DNA from: WHSW01 sp963821025
GTDB taxonomy: Bacteria; Actinomycetota; Thermoleophilia; Solirubrobacterales; 70-9
NCBI GenBank assembly: GCA_963821025.1
Contig: CAWGCG010000005.1
Span: forward strand, 434,001-498,000
Length of the DNA stretch: 64,000 nucleotides
Direction of reading: 5' to 3'
Shown here: one piece after another, positions 16,041 to 24,109 of the stretch
Position numbering within the stretch: position 1 is the first letter of the stretch
How the letters are laid out: each line of letters opens with the position of its first letter
The notes under the pieces: generated by a model
What the model saw: only the letters and a program-made list of their open reading frames with translations
Database searches by the model: none
What the model was told of the DNA's origin: nothing
Translations under genes and position numbers: made by a program

Positions 16041-16153
16041 GCTTTCCGTAAATCCAGGGGGGCTCGCGGGCAAGCGGGCTGAGATAGCGCCTCAGGCAAC
16101 GACCTCCCGGCGCTGACCCTTCGAACCTGTGCGGTAATGCGCGCGGAGGGAGC
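16041..16153 (+). promoter_or_regulatory. TPP riboswitch (THI element)
   Basis: The conserved pieces appear in order: GGGCTGAGATAG at 16076-16087, GACCCTTCGAACCTG at 16115-16129, GCGGTAATGC and then GGAGGGAGC. The closing stem can form between GCTTTC near 16041 and the GGGAGC just before the ATG. The Shine-Dalgarno GGAGGG at 16145-16150 lies in that stem, so TPP binding should block ribosome access. It controls the thiZXY genes. Confidence 0.93.
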
Positions 16154-16972
16154 ATGCAGAGGACGGCCGAGGCTCCCGCAGAGGAGCCTCAGACATCTGA
16201 AGCGCCGGGCCGGGCGGCTGCGCCGATCGAGATCGCGGGCCTCGGCCACTCGTTCGGCGAGCTCGAGGTGATCGCCGGGCTCGATCTCGCAATCGCGGGC
16301 GCCGAGGTGGTCGGCCTGGTCGGCCCGTCGGGGTGTGGCAAGTCGACCCTGCTCGAGCTGATCGCCGGGCTCGCGCAGCCTTCGCGCGGCACGATCCGCA
16401 CCGGCGGCGAGACCGAGGCGCAAAAGCGCCTCACCCGCTGCGCCTACATGCCCCAGCGCGACCTGCTCTTGCCCTGGCTGGCGGCGATCGACAACGCGGC
16501 CCTCGCGCTCCGCAACCGCGGCGCCTCGAAGGCCGCGGCTCGGGACGGGGCGAGGCCGCTGTTCGAGCGCTTCGGACTCGAGGGCTTCGAGCGCGCGCGC
16601 CCGGCCGAGCTCTCGGGCGGGATGCGCCAGCGGGTCGCCTTCCTGCGGACCCTGCTCGCCGGCAAGCCGATCATGCTGCTCGACGAGCCATTCGCGTCGC
16701 TCGACGCGATCACCCGGGTCGAGATGCAGGAGTGGCTGGCTGAGGCGCTGGCAAGGGCGGCGAGCACGGTCGTCCTGGTCACCCACGACGTCGAGGAGGC
16801 GCTTTATCTCTGCGATCGCGTGGTCGTGCTCTCCGAGCGTCCGGCACGCGCGTCGCTCGAGCTCGACTCCCCTGCGCCGCGCTCGCTTCCACGCAGCGGC
16901 GCCGTCTCCGGCGCCGAGTTCGTCGCCCGTCGCGAGCATGCTCTGGCGGCGCTGCGCGAGGGCCGCCGATGA
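16154..16972 (+). CDS. thiZ: ABC transporter ATP-binding protein for a thiamine precursor
   Basis: A 272-residue NrtD/SsuB/TauB-type ATPase with Walker A GPSGCGKST at residues 57-65, Q-loop YMPQRDLLLPW, signature LSGGMRQRVAF and Walker B MLLDEPFASLD followed by the VTHDVEEAL switch. The TPP riboswitch and the permease and THI5-like binding protein downstream indicate uptake of a thiamine pyrimidine precursor (HMP or formylaminopyrimidine). It overlaps the permease gene by ATGA. Confidence 0.9.
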   Translation: MQRTAEAPAEEPQTSEAPGRAAAPIEIAGLGHSFGELEVIAGLDLAIAGAEVVGLVGPSGCGKSTLLELIAGLAQPSRGTIRTGGETEAQKRLTRCAYMPQRDLLLPWLAAIDNAALALRNRGASKAAARDGARPLFERFGLEGFERARPAELSGGMRQRVAFLRTLLAGKPIMLLDEPFASLDAITRVEMQEWLAEALARAASTVVLVTHDVEEALYLCDRVVVLSERPARASLELDSPAPRSLPRSGAVSGAEFVARREHALAALREGRR

Positions 16973-17742
16973 GACGGGCGCTGCCGCCGCTGGTCGTCGT
17001 CGCGGCTCTGATCGGCCTCTGGGAGCTCGCGGCCCGCTGGGACCTGCTCGCCGACGCGCTCGAGATTCAACCGTTCCTGGTGCCGGCGCCCAGCGACGTC
17101 GCCGAGTCGCTTTGGAACGATCGGGGGCTGCTCGCCGACAACGCCTGGGTCACCCTGCAGGAGGTCCTGCTCGGGTTCACGATCGCCGCCGTGGTCGGAG
17201 TGGTATTCGCGCTCGCGCTGCACCTCTCCGATCTGCTGCGTCGCGCCTTCTATCCCCTGTTGATGGCCTCGCAGACGATCCCGGTGATCGCGATCGCGCC
17301 GATCCTGGTGGTCTGGCTCGGTTTCGGGATCGGGCCGAAGCTGGCGATCATCGCGCTCGTCTGCTTCTTCCCGATCACCGTCAACACGCTCGACGGGCTG
17401 CGCTCGGTAGATCCCGACCTGCCGCGGATGATGCGCAGCCTCGACGCCGACCGCGGACAGATCCTGCGCCGGGTCGAGCTGCCGTCGGCGCTCCCGTTCC
17501 TGTTCAGCGGCGCCAAGATCGCCGCGGTGATCTCGGTCATCGGCGCGGTCTTCGGCGAATGGGCGGGGGCCGACGACGGCCTCGGCCACCTGATCTTGGT
17601 CGCTCAAGGTCAGGTGCAGACCGCGCGTGTGTTCGCCGCGGTGTTCGTGCTCGCCACCCTCGCGATCGTCCTCTTCGGCGCGCTCGCGCTTGCCGAACGC
17701 CGCCTCGCCTGGTGGAAACCGCGGATGCCGGTCGCGAGATGA
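16969..17742 (+). CDS. thiX: ABC transporter permease for a thiamine precursor
   Basis: A 257-residue SsuC/TauC-type permease. It has an N-terminal membrane segment, a periplasmic stretch (PFLVPAPSDVAESLW) and about five more helices. The EAA-like coupling loop is DLPRMMRSLDADRGQILRRVELPSALPFLFSG (residues about 146-177). The starts and stops of thiZ, thiX and thiY overlap by 4 bp each, so the three are translationally coupled under the TPP riboswitch. Confidence 0.9.
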   Translation: MRRALPPLVVVAALIGLWELAARWDLLADALEIQPFLVPAPSDVAESLWNDRGLLADNAWVTLQEVLLGFTIAAVVGVVFALALHLSDLLRRAFYPLLMASQTIPVIAIAPILVVWLGFGIGPKLAIIALVCFFPITVNTLDGLRSVDPDLPRMMRSLDADRGQILRRVELPSALPFLFSGAKIAAVISVIGAVFGEWAGADDGLGHLILVAQGQVQTARVFAAVFVLATLAIVLFGALALAERRLAWWKPRMPVAR

Positions 17743-18746
17743 GGGCGCGCCTGGCGTTCTGCTCTTGCTGCGCGGCGCTTTTGGCGCTCGCCGGGTGCGG
17801 GGAGAGGTCCGAGAGCGGCGACGGCTCCGCACAGTCATTCACCGTCGCGCTCGATTTCTACGTCAACCCCGACCACGCCGGTCTGTTCACCGCACTCGAC
17901 CGCGGCTACTTCGCCGAGGCCGGGCTCGAGGTCGACCCGCAGGTACCCTCGGACCCGTCGGCGCCGATTCGCCAGGTCGCCGCCGAGCGCGCCGACCTCG
18001 CGATCTCCTATGAGCCCGAGGTGCTGCTGGCCCGCGAGCAGGGGCTGCCGGTGATCGCGGTCGCCGCGCTGGTCCCGACCCCGCTGACCTCGATGATCTG
18101 GTTGCCCGAATCGGGCATCGACGGGGTCGAGGGCCTGCGCGGCAAGACGGTCGCCACCGCCGGGATCCCCTACCAGACCGACTTCCTCGACGCGATCCTC
18201 TCCCAGCGGGGCATCGGCATCGATGAGGTGAGCCAGGTCGAGGTCGGCCTCAACCTGTTGCCGGCGCTACTCTCCGGCCGTGCCGAGGCGATGCTCGGCG
18301 GCTTTCTCAACGTCGAGGGCGTAGACCTCGCCGAACGCGGCCGCGATCCGACCGTCGTGCCCGTCGACCGGCTCGGGATCCCGACCTACGACGAGCTCGT
18401 CCTGGTCGCCAACTCGGACCGGCTCGCCGAAGACCCCGAGCTCGTGCGACTGTTCATCGCCGCGCTCGAGCGCGGCACCCGCGCGGCGGTGCGAAACCCC
18501 GAGGCGGCGGCGGCCGCGGTACTCGCCGCCGGCGACGGCCTCGACCCGGAGCTGACCCGAGCCGAGATCGATCGCACCCTGCCGCTGCTGCTGCCCGAGC
18601 GCCAATCTCAGCCGTTCGGCTACATGGAGGGGCGCGAGTGGGAGCGGTTCGCCGGCTTCTTCGCCGACCGCGGGCTGATCTCGACCCGCCCGAGCGCCGA
18701 CCAGCTGCGCACCAACGAGCTGCTGCCCGAGCCGACCGACCGGTGA
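17739..18746 (+). CDS. thiY: substrate-binding lipoprotein, NMT1/THI5-like
   Basis: A 335-residue lipoprotein. The signal peptide ends in LALAGC (Cys19 or so), and the mature part is a type II periplasmic binding fold of the NMT1/THI5 family: TVALDFYVNPDHAGLFTALD, YFAEAGLEV, then DLAISYEPEVLLAREQGLPV. ThiY proteins deliver formylaminopyrimidine or HMP. The riboswitch context supports that ligand. The gene ends the thiZXY operon. Confidence 0.88.
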   Translation: MRARLAFCSCCAALLALAGCGERSESGDGSAQSFTVALDFYVNPDHAGLFTALDRGYFAEAGLEVDPQVPSDPSAPIRQVAAERADLAISYEPEVLLAREQGLPVIAVAALVPTPLTSMIWLPESGIDGVEGLRGKTVATAGIPYQTDFLDAILSQRGIGIDEVSQVEVGLNLLPALLSGRAEAMLGGFLNVEGVDLAERGRDPTVVPVDRLGIPTYDELVLVANSDRLAEDPELVRLFIAALERGTRAAVRNPEAAAAAVLAAGDGLDPELTRAEIDRTLPLLLPERQSQPFGYMEGREWERFAGFFADRGLISTRPSADQLRTNELLPEPTDR

Positions 18747-18773
18747 GCGTGCCGAAGGCCTCTAATCACTCAT

Positions 18774-19709
18774 CTAGGCCGCCGCCGACATCGGCGGGGC
18801 CTGGGCGACAGCGCCGTGCCAGCGGATCAGGGCGAATGACCCGGCGAGGCCGCGATAGGGCGCATAGGGCGCAAAGTATTCCTCGACCTCGGCAACCGTC
18901 GCTCGGCGGCCGAGCCCGGTGAGGACCCCGACCAGCTTGACGTAGGCGAGGTCGCCGGCCGGCAGCGAGTCGGGGTCGCCGCGGCCGGAGAACCCGAGCA
19001 CCTGGAGCGTCCACGGGCCGATCTCGGGGATCCGCAACAGCCGCCGGTCGTCGCTCGGGTCGCCGCAGTCGACCCGACCCGCCGCGACCTCGCGGGCAGA
19101 TCTGATCAGCGCGATCGCTCGCCCCGGGGCAAGGTCGTAGGCGGCGAGCTCCGCGGGAGCGACGCCGGCGATCACCTCGGCGGAGGGGACGTCGCGAAGC
19201 GGTCCCGGACCGCACCAGATGCCGCCGTCGCAGGGGTCGAGCCGGCGGGCCCAGCGACGCACGATCCAGCGCTGGATCTGCCCGGCCCTCGAGGACTCGA
19301 TCAGCTGCTCGGTGACCGCCCAGGCGAGCGCCTCCCAGGGCCAGGGCCGGCGCCTGGGCCGATGCCAGGGGCGGTGGTGGATCGCCGCGCCGATCAGGGG
19401 GTCGCCGCGAAAGGTCCGCGCGAAATCGCTCAAATCCTCGTCGATGGCGAGCGCGAAGCGCATCCGCTCGATCGCCGTGGCCAGACGCTCGCGCGTGCAC
19501 CCCGACGGGTCCGCCGGCGCCGCCCGCAACACGACCCGGTCACGGGCCGGCTGCCAAGCGTGGACGACGGCGCGCTCGCCGTCGAGCTCGAGCAAGCGCG
19601 AGACGACCCCGCCGCGGCGACGGGCGACGCCGTCGTGGCCGAGCCGCGAGGGCAGCTTGTACGGCCACGGCGGCCGCGCTTCGACCTCGAGCGCGCCCCG
19701 CGGAGGCAC
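18774..19709 (-). CDS. DNA-3-methyladenine glycosylase 2 (AlkA-like)
   Basis: A 311-residue HhH-GPD protein. The N-terminal half (ARPPWPYKL, then SRLLELDGERAVV) fits the AlkA_N fold; the HhH-GPD part has AVTEQLIESSRAG, ALIRSAREVAAG, the hairpin LLRIPEIGPWTLQVLGF and AGDLAYVK, whose Asp matches the catalytic Asp position. It should excise alkylated purines. No Ada or AlkB gene is nearby. The small gene upstream ends 3 bp before its start. Confidence 0.85.
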   Translation of the reverse strand: MPPRGALEVEARPPWPYKLPSRLGHDGVARRRGGVVSRLLELDGERAVVHAWQPARDRVVLRAAPADPSGCTRERLATAIERMRFALAIDEDLSDFARTFRGDPLIGAAIHHRPWHRPRRRPWPWEALAWAVTEQLIESSRAGQIQRWIVRRWARRLDPCDGGIWCGPGPLRDVPSAEVIAGVAPAELAAYDLAPGRAIALIRSAREVAAGRVDCGDPSDDRRLLRIPEIGPWTLQVLGFSGRGDPDSLPAGDLAYVKLVGVLTGLGRRATVAEVEEYFAPYAPYRGLAGSFALIRWHGAVAQAPPMSAAA

Positions 19710-19712
19710 TGC

Positions 19713-20039
19713 CTACTTGTCGCCGAGCAGGTGGACGTCGACGAGGAACGAGCGGCTGGCGACCACGTTGACAGGCCGCTCCTTGCCCCGCGAGCGGCGA
19801 GCCGGACGACGGCTCGACGAAGAGCCGCGTGAAGCGCGCACGACAGCGACGGTGGCCGCACCGGCGACCAGGCCGCCCGCGGCCGCCAGCGCCGCGCTGC
19901 GGACCTCCGCACGCCAGGCCGATACCTCGTTGCGCGGCTCGATCGCCGCCGGAAGGGGGCGCGTCCGCTGCTCCTCACCGACGTCCTCGTCGGTCTCCGG
20001 CAACTCGATCGCCTCGGTTTCCAGCAGCTGCTCTCGCAT
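19713..20039 (-). CDS. small single-pass membrane protein
   Basis: A 108-residue protein with an acidic N-terminus, one hydrophobic helix (SAALAAAGGLVAGAATVAVV) and a basic Ser/Arg segment, ending NVVASRSFLVDVHLLGDK. I recognise no family. It lies between the ceramide-synthase-like gene (7 bp upstream) and the glycosylase (3 bp downstream), all on the same strand, so the three probably form an operon. Confidence 0.65.
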   Translation of the reverse strand: MREQLLETEAIELPETDEDVGEEQRTRPLPAAIEPRNEVSAWRAEVRSAALAAAGGLVAGAATVAVVRASRGSSSSRRPARRSRGKERPVNVVASRSFLVDVHLLGDK

Positions 20040-20046
20040 CCACTTC

Positions 20047-21192
20047 CTACTCTAAGCCCTTGTCAAGCGGCAGCTCATAGATGCGGTAGCGCTGCACCAC
20101 CTTCCCGCCCATGCCCTCCATGGCGCGGTTCATCGCCTCGTTGGTCTCGAGGATCCAGCCCATGTGACCCCCTGACGGGCCCCGCTCCCGGGCCATCTCC
20201 AGATGGCGCTCATAGAGCGCCGCCGCGACGCCGAGGTGCTGGTATTCGTCGAGCACCCCGAGGGCGAATACCCGCAGGCGGTCGATGTAGCGCCTTCGCC
20301 GCAGGAAGTGCCACCAGCCGAACGGCAGGAGGCGACCGTTCATCTTCGCGAGCGCCTGCTCGACATCGGGCAGGGTGAGCGCTGCGCCGACCACCTCGCC
20401 GTCCATCTCGGCGATCATCGCCCAATTCTCGTCGAGCACCGGCCGCAGGTTCTTGGCCTGGAAGCGGGCCTCCGCGTCGGTCACCGGGACGAAGCCCCAG
20501 TTGTGCCCCCAGGCGTGGTTGTAGACCTCCATGAACCGGCGGACCTCGGCCTCGAGGTCGCGGCGGCGCATGTTGCGAACGACGACCCCATGCTCGCGTG
20601 AGCTCTTCGCGGCCGCGTGGATCATCGAATCGAACTCCTCGCCCTGCTTCAGACGCCCGAACCACAGCTCCCACATCAGCAGGTCCATCGCCTTGCGCAG
20701 CCCGAGCCGTTCGAGTTGCTCGCGGTAATACGGCGGGTGCCAGGGCTCGAGGATCATCGAGGGCTCGTCGTAGCCCTCGATCAGGATCCCGCACTCGTCG
20801 TTGAGGGTGAAGTCCAGCGGCCCCACCATCCGCGTTCGCCCGCGCTCGCGCAGCCAATCGGCCGCCGCGTCGATGAGCGCCTCGACCACCTCGGGGTCGT
20901 CGGCGGCGTCGAAGAAGCCGAACATGCCGTCGTTTCCGCCCTGGAACTCGTCCCAGCGGTGGTCGACCTGAGCGCTGATCCGCCCGACCGGCTCGCCGTT
21001 TCGCTCGGCCAGGATCAGTGCCGCCTCGGCGTGGTCGAACCACGGGTTCTTGTCGCGGTCGAGGAACTGGCGGCGCTCGAACCGCAGTGGCGGAACCCAC
21101 TGCGGGTCGTCGCGGCGGAGCCCGTAAGGAAGCTCGATGAAGGCCTTCAGGTCGGCCTTCGTGCCCACCGGGCGTATCGACAGGTCTGCCAC
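20047..21192 (-). CDS. GNAT-fold acyltransferase resembling bacterial ceramide synthase (bCerS)
   Basis: A 381-residue protein with an acetyltransferase-like fold. The N-terminal pattern PQWVPPLRFERRQFLD, KNPWFDHAEAALILAE, GRISAQVDH, FGFFDAADD, MVGPLDFTLNDECGILIEG and PYYREQLERLGL matches what I know of the large GNAT-like group that includes Caulobacter bCerS, which N-acylates a sphingoid base. The divergent neighbour is a serine-palmitoyltransferase-like enzyme, which is the expected partner. No other ceramide gene is adjacent, so the role is inferred from family and context. Confidence 0.6.
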   Translation of the reverse strand: MADLSIRPVGTKADLKAFIELPYGLRRDDPQWVPPLRFERRQFLDRDKNPWFDHAEAALILAERNGEPVGRISAQVDHRWDEFQGGNDGMFGFFDAADDPEVVEALIDAAADWLRERGRTRMVGPLDFTLNDECGILIEGYDEPSMILEPWHPPYYREQLERLGLRKAMDLLMWELWFGRLKQGEEFDSMIHAAAKSSREHGVVVRNMRRRDLEAEVRRFMEVYNHAWGHNWGFVPVTDAEARFQAKNLRPVLDENWAMIAEMDGEVVGAALTLPDVEQALAKMNGRLLPFGWWHFLRRRRYIDRLRVFALGVLDEYQHLGVAAALYERHLEMARERGPSGGHMGWILETNEAMNRAMEGMGGKVVQRYRIYELPLDKGLE

Positions 21193-21204
21193 CGCCGGCC
21201 AACC

Positions 21205-21210
21205 TACACT
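21205..21210 (+). promoter_or_regulatory. -10 box of a probable leaderless promoter (spt-like gene)
   Basis: TACACT lies 8 nt before the ATG at 21219. The gap between the two divergent genes is only 26 bp and holds no Shine-Dalgarno for the plus-strand gene. Confidence 0.45.
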
Positions 21211-21218
21211 TCCGATCG

Positions 21219-22475
21219 ATGAGCGAGACGACCCGAGCGCCGGTCGACGTGTTCGAGAAGGCGCGCACCCACGACCGACTCGAGCTGCTCGAGATCGCCA
21301 GGCAGGGCGACCTGCTGCCTTACTTCCGGGTGATGACCTCCGAGGCCGGCCCGGTGGTCGAGATGGAGGGGCGCGAGACGATAATGCTCGGCTCCAACAA
21401 CTACCTCGGGCTGACCGGCGACCCTCGGGTCAAGCAGGCGGCCCGCGACGCGCTCGAGACCTACGGCACGGGACTCACCGGGTCACGGCTGCTGAACGGG
21501 ACGACGCCTCTGCATCTGGAGCTCGAGCGCGAGCTGGCGGAGTGGATGGAGGCCGAGGAGGCGATCGTCTTCACCACCGGCCACCAGGCAAACGTAGGCT
21601 GCATCGGCACCATCCTCGGCCCCGCCGACACGGTGATCTGCGATTCGGCTGATCACGCTTCGATCCTCGATGGATGCAAGCTCTCGGGTGCCCGACTGCG
21701 CCCGTTTCGCCACAACCAGATGGCGAAGCTCGAGCGCATGCTGGAGCGCGCGGCCGGCGACGGCGGAGGTGTCCTGGTGATCGTCGACGGGGTCTTCTCG
21801 ATGGAGGGCGACCTCTGCGACCTGCCCGCGATCGTCGAGCTGTGTCGAGTCCACGGCGCGCGGCTGATGGTCGACGAGGCACACGCGGTGGGCGTCCTCG
21901 GCGCCCGCGGCGCCGGCACCTGCGAGTTGTTCGGGCTCGAGCAGGAAGTCGACCTGCGCATGGGAACGTTTTCGAAGAGCCTCGCCTCGTGCGGCGGCTT
22001 CATCACCGGCCCGGCCGACGTGGTCGAGTACCTGCGGATCGCCTCGCGGCCGTTCATCTTCACGGCCTCCGCGGTCCCGGCGGCAATCGGCGCGGCGCTC
22101 GGGGCACTGCGGATCATCCGCTCGGAGGGACCCGAGCTGATGGGCAGGCTGCTCGACAACGCCCGTTATCTGCGGCAGGGCTTTCGCGACCTCGGCCTGC
22201 GGGTGGTCGAGCCGGGGACGCTGCCCGACGGCGGCGAGGCGACCACGCCGGTGGTCCCGGTCGTCGTCGGCGAGGACTACCAGGCGGCGCTGCTGTGGAA
22301 GGCCCTGTTCGACGCCGGCGTCTATACCAACGTCGCGGTCCATCCCGCGGTCCCACCCGGGGGCGCCCTGTTGCGAACCTCGTTGATGGCGACCCACGAG
22401 CGACAGCACCTCGACCGCGCGCTCGAGATCATCGAGCGGACGGTTGTCGGATTCCCGGACCTGCCCCGGGGCTAG
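21219..22475 (+). CDS. serine palmitoyltransferase-like PLP-dependent alpha-oxoamine synthase
   Basis: A 418-residue fold-type I PLP enzyme: LGSNNYLGLTGDPRVKQAA, GTGLTGSRLLNGTTPLHLELE, then VDEAHAVGVLGARGAG and the Schiff-base motif GTFSKSLASCGG with Lys253. These are marks of the alpha-oxoamine synthase family (KBL, BioF, ALAS, SPT). The N-terminal region (LELLEIARQGDLLPYFRVM, then SEAGPVVEMEGRETIMLGS) and the divergent bCerS-like gene favour serine palmitoyltransferase, condensing serine with an acyl-CoA. KBL is the main alternative, but no threonine dehydrogenase gene is present. Confidence 0.7.
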   Translation: MSETTRAPVDVFEKARTHDRLELLEIARQGDLLPYFRVMTSEAGPVVEMEGRETIMLGSNNYLGLTGDPRVKQAARDALETYGTGLTGSRLLNGTTPLHLELERELAEWMEAEEAIVFTTGHQANVGCIGTILGPADTVICDSADHASILDGCKLSGARLRPFRHNQMAKLERMLERAAGDGGGVLVIVDGVFSMEGDLCDLPAIVELCRVHGARLMVDEAHAVGVLGARGAGTCELFGLEQEVDLRMGTFSKSLASCGGFITGPADVVEYLRIASRPFIFTASAVPAAIGAALGALRIIRSEGPELMGRLLDNARYLRQGFRDLGLRVVEPGTLPDGGEATTPVVPVVVGEDYQAALLWKALFDAGVYTNVAVHPAVPPGGALLRTSLMATHERQHLDRALEIIERTVVGFPDLPRG

Positions 22476-22500
22476 GAGGCCGAATTCGGTCGTTTCCGTT

Positions 22501-22520
22501 CCCCCCAACGGGGGGGTTTC
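22501..22520 (+). terminator. probable intrinsic terminator after the spt-like gene
   Basis: CCCCCC (22501-22506), AAC loop, then GGGGGGG and TTTC. The stem is short but all G-C and is followed by a short T-run. Confidence 0.55.
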
Positions 22521-22607
22521 AGGTTGTCCAAATTTTCACAAGTCGCGTTCAGGCAGAAAAAGGATGCTCTTAGCGAACGTCGGAGGGGGCGCCGCGCGGT
22601 TGTCAGG

Positions 22608-22637
22608 TTGACCCGGCGACCAGCGATTGACTAGGTT
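22608..22637 (+). promoter_or_regulatory. predicted promoter of mihF
   Basis: TTGACC at 22608-22613 and TAGGTT at 22632-22637 are 18 bp apart, a good match for a housekeeping promoter. It would give a leader of about 145 nt, which contains a 7-bp hairpin GCGGCTC/GAGCCGC around 22709-22730. The rest of the 22521-22788 gap shows nothing else I can name. Confidence 0.5.
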
Positions 22638-22788
22638 GCCCAAGCGCCGATCGCACCCGGGGCAGGGAGCGGCGGGGACAACAAAGAGTGATTGTCCCGG
22701 CCCGCCCTGTGCGGCTCTGAGCCGAGCCGCCGGAGCGATCGCGCCCCTGAAATCCCCCAACCTCGAACCGCTCAGAGGAGGAGTGAGA

Positions 22789-23133
22789 ATGGAAGCTGCC
22801 TCGACCCTGGCCCCTGCCGCGATGCCGCAGCACATGCAGGCGCTCGAACACGCCAACCGGGTACGTCTGGCACGAGCGTCGATCAAGCGCGCGGTCGCAG
22901 CTGGGAAGGTCGGTGCGGCGGAGATCGTCCGGGACTGTCCCTGGGAGGTCGAATCGATGAGCATCGGGGAACTGCTACGCAGCCAGCGGCGATGGGGCCG
23001 CACACGGGCTCGCAAGTTCCTCTTTTCGATTTCGATGAACGAGAACCGTGAGCTGGGCAGGCTCACACAGCGTCAGCGTGCCCTGATCGCGGGCCAGCTC
23101 GAGTCGAAGCGACTCGGGTGCGGCGCGACCTAG
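22789..23133 (+). CDS. mihF: actinobacterial integration host factor (mIHF)
   Basis: A 114-residue basic protein. After a non-conserved N-terminus it matches mIHF: NRVRLARASIKRAVAAGKVG, then SMSIGELLRSQRRWGRTRARKFL and ELGRLTQRQRALIAGQLES. The H2TH-type DNA-binding region is the RRWGRTRARK part. In Actinobacteria mIHF bends DNA and is a nucleoid protein. The ATG at 22789 is fixed by AGAGGAGGAG just upstream. Compared with mycobacterial mIHF the N-terminus is longer and a Cys-Pro-Trp insertion (RDCPWEVE) is present, so it may be a variant paralogue. Confidence 0.8.
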   Translation: MEAASTLAPAAMPQHMQALEHANRVRLARASIKRAVAAGKVGAAEIVRDCPWEVESMSIGELLRSQRRWGRTRARKFLFSISMNENRELGRLTQRQRALIAGQLESKRLGCGAT

Positions 23134-23236
23134 GAACCGGCCAAGGGGGCCGTGAGACGGTTGAGGGGCGGGCGCGACCGGCGCGCTCGCCCCGCCGCCG
23201 ATCGTGGCTTTGGATCGGCGGCCGGCCGCAGCGATC

Positions 23237-23626
23237 CTAGAAGCCGATGTTGACCGGTAGCGGGCTGGCGCCGGCGAAGCCGAAGAACCAGACCCCGAAG
23301 CCGACGATCGCGAGCGCAGCGCTCGAAACCAGGATCACCTCGAGCGCCGAGGAGCCACCGAGCGGGCGGTTGCGGCGCTCTTGCAGGTCGGCGTGCCGGC
23401 GGTTGAGCCGGCCGAGCACGATCACGACGGCGACGATCGTGGTCATGATCCCCAGCATCGTCACCATCAGCGCGGTCCCGATCGACGCCGAGGCCTGCAC
23501 CTGAGAGCCGATCCAAAGCCAACCGAGCGGGACCCCGATCCACAGGAACAGGCAGCCGGCGAGCATCGCCATCACCAGGGCGGCGCTGGCCGGGCCATCC
23601 ATGAGTCGGCGAAGACGGGGGGCCAT
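23237..23626 (-). CDS. three-helix membrane protein
   Basis: A 129-residue protein with hydrophobic segments ALVMAMLAGCLFLWIGVPLG, TALMVTMLGIMTTIVAVVIVL and VILVSSAALAIVGFGVWFFG, separated by a basic loop (GRLNRRHADLQERRNRP). No recognised family. Its start overlaps the stop of the preceding gene (TGATG), so it is the last gene of a six-gene operon that begins with the MMPL exporter at 28690. Confidence 0.75.
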   Translation of the reverse strand: MAPRLRRLMDGPASAALVMAMLAGCLFLWIGVPLGWLWIGSQVQASASIGTALMVTMLGIMTTIVAVVIVLGRLNRRHADLQERRNRPLGGSSALEVILVSSAALAIVGFGVWFFGFAGASPLPVNIGF

Positions 23627-24108
23627 CAGCGCAACTTCACCAGCCGGCCCGAGCGCCGCTGAAAGACTCGGGCGAGACCCCAGAAGCCGAGCGCGAAGAT
23701 CGCGATGCCGCCAAGCAGACAGACCGGCGGGGGGAGGCCCGCGAGGTAATAGAGCCCGAGCACGGTGACGAGGCCGCCGGCGCCGGCGAGCAGCAGCGAG
23801 TGCGAGCGATAGCCGCCGAGGTGCTCGCGAATCGAGAGCTCGAGCCCGGCAAGCGAGCCGATCACCAGCCCGGTCCCGAGCAGCTCGGTTCCGCGCGAGC
23901 CGTCGACGAGGAAGAACCCGACGACGATCAGGACGAGGGCGAAGGCGACGACCAGCTCGACCAGGGGAAAGGAGCCCCAGGGGGCGGGCGGCCGCTGATC
24001 CTCGATCTGCCTGCGAACCGGCTTCGCCCGAACCGCCTTCGCGGGGGTCGCGGGCGCAGGCGCGGGCGCCGGACGCGGCCGACGCTTGCGACGCTTTCTC
24101 GAACTCAC
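23626..24108 (-). CDS. membrane protein with basic Pro/Ala-rich N-terminus
   Basis: A 160-residue protein: a highly basic, Pro/Ala-rich cytoplasmic N-terminus (SSRKRRKRRPRPAPAP...), then four hydrophobic segments beginning with LVELVVAFALVLIVVGFFLV and ending with ICLLGG/IFALGFWGLARVF-like sequence, and a basic tail. It starts with GTG 1 bp after the preceding stop. Function unknown; genes on both sides are in the same operon. Confidence 0.7.
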   Translation of the reverse strand: MSSRKRRKRRPRPAPAPAPATPAKAVRAKPVRRQIEDQRPPAPWGSFPLVELVVAFALVLIVVGFFLVDGSRGTELLGTGLVIGSLAGLELSIREHLGGYRSHSLLLAGAGGLVTVLGLYYLAGLPPPVCLLGGIAIFALGFWGLARVFQRRSGRLVKLR

Positions 24109-24109
24109 C

